DNA from: Treponema sp.
GTDB taxonomy: Bacteria > Spirochaetota > Spirochaetia > Treponematales > Breznakiellaceae
Assembly: GCA_031268125.1 (NCBI GenBank)
Contig: JAIRXT010000084.1
Coordinates: forward strand, 1 to 5,730
Direction: 5' to 3'
Length of the DNA stretch: 5,730 bases
Of this stretch, positions 4,856 through 5,730 are shown piece by piece; position 1 is the first letter of the stretch; each line of letters begins with the position of its first letter. A program made the position numbers and the translations under genes. Below the pieces are notes generated by a model, which did not search any database, was not told where the DNA came from, and saw only the letters and a list, made by a program, of their open reading frames with translations.

Positions 4856-5730
4856 TTACGCCAGCCCCAGTTCCTTAAACAGTTTCTTGTAGGCATCGAA
4901 GTACTCGGATTGGGCGAATTCCTCAATTTTTTCTTCCGGCAGGGATTCCAACAGTTGATCCATGTAGGAAAGAACCTGTTTAAGCTCCTTCCTGAACCCC
5001 CCCGGAAGACCGGCCGGTCCCAAATCGGCTTGAACGGGAGCCGCCTCTTCCTCCGGCAGCACGTCCTCGGGGATTTCATCCAGAGAAACATCGTCTTCCA
5101 GGGCATCGAGACTCCCAAAGTCCCCTTCGTCAAGGTCTTCAAGCAGAAAACCTTCCGGGATGATCTGCTCCAGATCTTCCCCCCCGTTGGTCCCGGCGGT
5201 TTCCGCCGCGCTTTCTTCCGCCCCGGCGATCCTTTTTTCGGGCCCGGTTACACCGGGGATCACCGGTTCTTCCGGAAGTTCCAGCGGTTCCTCAGCGGCT
5301 TCCGCCGGCTTTTCAGGAACGGTCTCCGGGGAAACAGCACCGGCCGGTTTCTCGACGGGATGTTCCAAAATCTCCGGTTCCGGTTCTTCAATCACCGCGC
5401 CGCCCGCGGCATCTTCTTCACCCAGGGAAACTTTGTCCAGGGAAGTCTTGTCTAAAGACGCGTCATCCTCGAAAAGGTCGTCAAAAGAAACATCGTCCAA
5501 GGATATATCAAGAGATGCGTCATCCGCGGGAAGATCCTCTAACGAAATGTCTTCCAGGGAGAGGGCGGCCTCGTCGATATTGTCCGCAGAGGCATCGTCT
5601 AAAACGGCCTCATCCGCGGGAAGATCCTCTAACGAGATGTCCTCCAGGGAGAGGGCGGCCTCGTCGATATTGTCCGCAGAGGCATCGTCTAAAACGGCCC
5701 CGTCCGCGGGAAGATCCTCTAACGAGATGT
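4856..5730 (-). CDS. Large acidic repeat protein, 3' part (start beyond window)
   Basis: The frame is open from the right edge to the TAA at 4858-4856, giving 290 residues of a longer protein. An internal TTG at 5500 could be mistaken for a start, but the same frame continues unbroken to 5730. I do not recognise it. In order it has: 30-residue acidic repeats (5521-5730); short SLD-containing acidic repeats such as DASLDISLDDVSFDDLFEDD (about 5460-5520); a Pro/Glu-rich linker (about 5230-5400); a further acidic segment with SLDALEDDVSLDEIPEDVL; and a more balanced C-terminal end of about 48 residues (4859-5002), ELKQVLSYMDQLLESLPEEK followed by IEEFAQSEYFDAYKKLFKEL. That end is predicted helical and is probably the conserved functional part. 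No membrane segment is present in this part. A cytoplasmic scaffold or binding role is a guess. The gene abuts the next one with no spacing. Confidence 0.78.
   Translation of the reverse strand, partial: ISLEDLPADGAVLDDASADNIDEAALSLEDISLEDLPADEAVLDDASADNIDEAALSLEDISLEDLPADDASLDISLDDVSFDDLFEDDASLDKTSLDKVSLGEEDAAGGAVIEEPEPEILEHPVEKPAGAVSPETVPEKPAEAAEEPLELPEEPVIPGVTGPEKRIAGAEESAAETAGTNGGEDLEQIIPEGFLLEDLDEGDFGSLDALEDDVSLDEIPEDVLPEEEAAPVQADLGPAGLPGGFRKELKQVLSYMDQLLESLPEEKIEEFAQSEYFDAYKKLFKELGLA
5521..5730 (-). repeat. 90-bp tandem direct repeat within the acidic gene
   Basis: Two complete 90-base units (5521-5610 and 5611-5700) and the first 30 bases of a third (5701-5730) are visible; the array runs off the right edge. 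The two full units differ at three positions only (5546/5636, 5552/5642, 5610/5700). Each encodes 30 residues, built from DISLEDLPAD, an EAVLDDASAD-type segment (GAVLDDASAD in the right-hand copy) and NIDEAALSLE. Two of the three differences are silent and one changes Glu to Gly. Confidence 0.95.

Noticed and set aside
4920..5142. Minus-strand frame at 4843-5142 as a separate small gene
   Set aside because: It overlaps the acidic gene in another phase and has no ribosome site or recognisable motif.
4910..5455. Plus-strand frame of 181 codons rich in Phe and Arg
   Set aside because: It is the mirror of the Glu/Asp-rich codons of the acidic gene; no plausible start context or protein-like pattern.
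5498..5500. TTG start for the acidic gene at 5500
   Set aside because: The same frame remains open and continues with the same acidic repeat style up to the window edge, so the real start is upstream.
5521..5730. CRISPR array
   Set aside because: The 90-base units are contiguous, in frame and coding, with no unique spacers between short repeats.

Overview
The window reads almost entirely on the minus strand, from right to left. Base composition is GC-rich except in the leftmost ~780 bases. Two neighbouring genes encode Maf/DUF115 (MptE-like) proteins, next to an acidic repeat protein whose C-terminal end is short and helical. This combination, with the style of the IS66 genes, suggests a spirochaete of the treponeme group, possibly a gut or termite-gut relative. 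That assignment rests on recognising protein style, not on a marker gene, so it is moderate at best.

Right part (1145-5730): four genes in one tightly packed, translationally coupled operon. In order of transcription they are: (1) a large acidic repeat protein, 3' part only, its start lying beyond the right edge; (2) a 169-residue protein with a lysine-containing five-residue repeat near its N-terminus and an unrecognised C-terminal core; (3) a 492-residue Maf/DUF115 protein; (4) a divergent 576-residue Maf/DUF115 paralogue. Junctions 1-2, 2-3 and 3-4 are a stop abutting a start, a one-base overlap and an eight-base overlap. The family context points to sugar transfer onto a surface or flagellar protein, but the substrate is not shown by the sequence.

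Middle (779-1144): a broken adenylation (AMP-binding) domain of the NRPS type. It keeps the A3 loop YTSGSTGEPKG but lacks its N-terminal part. It begins directly behind the second Maf stop codon, in the same reading frame, and is cut on its other side by an insertion sequence.

Left part (1-778): the 5' half of an IS66-family element. It has a terminal GTAAGC end at 778, tnpA with a good ribosome binding site, and tnpB with an in-frame amber stop and an apparent five-residue insertion. The tnpC transposase would lie beyond the left edge. The window therefore shows a compact, probably functional glycosylation-type operon whose downstream flank has been wrecked by rearrangement and IS insertion. 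Two separate tandem-repeat tracts (90 bp and 15 bp units) in the first two genes are the most unusual sequence features.
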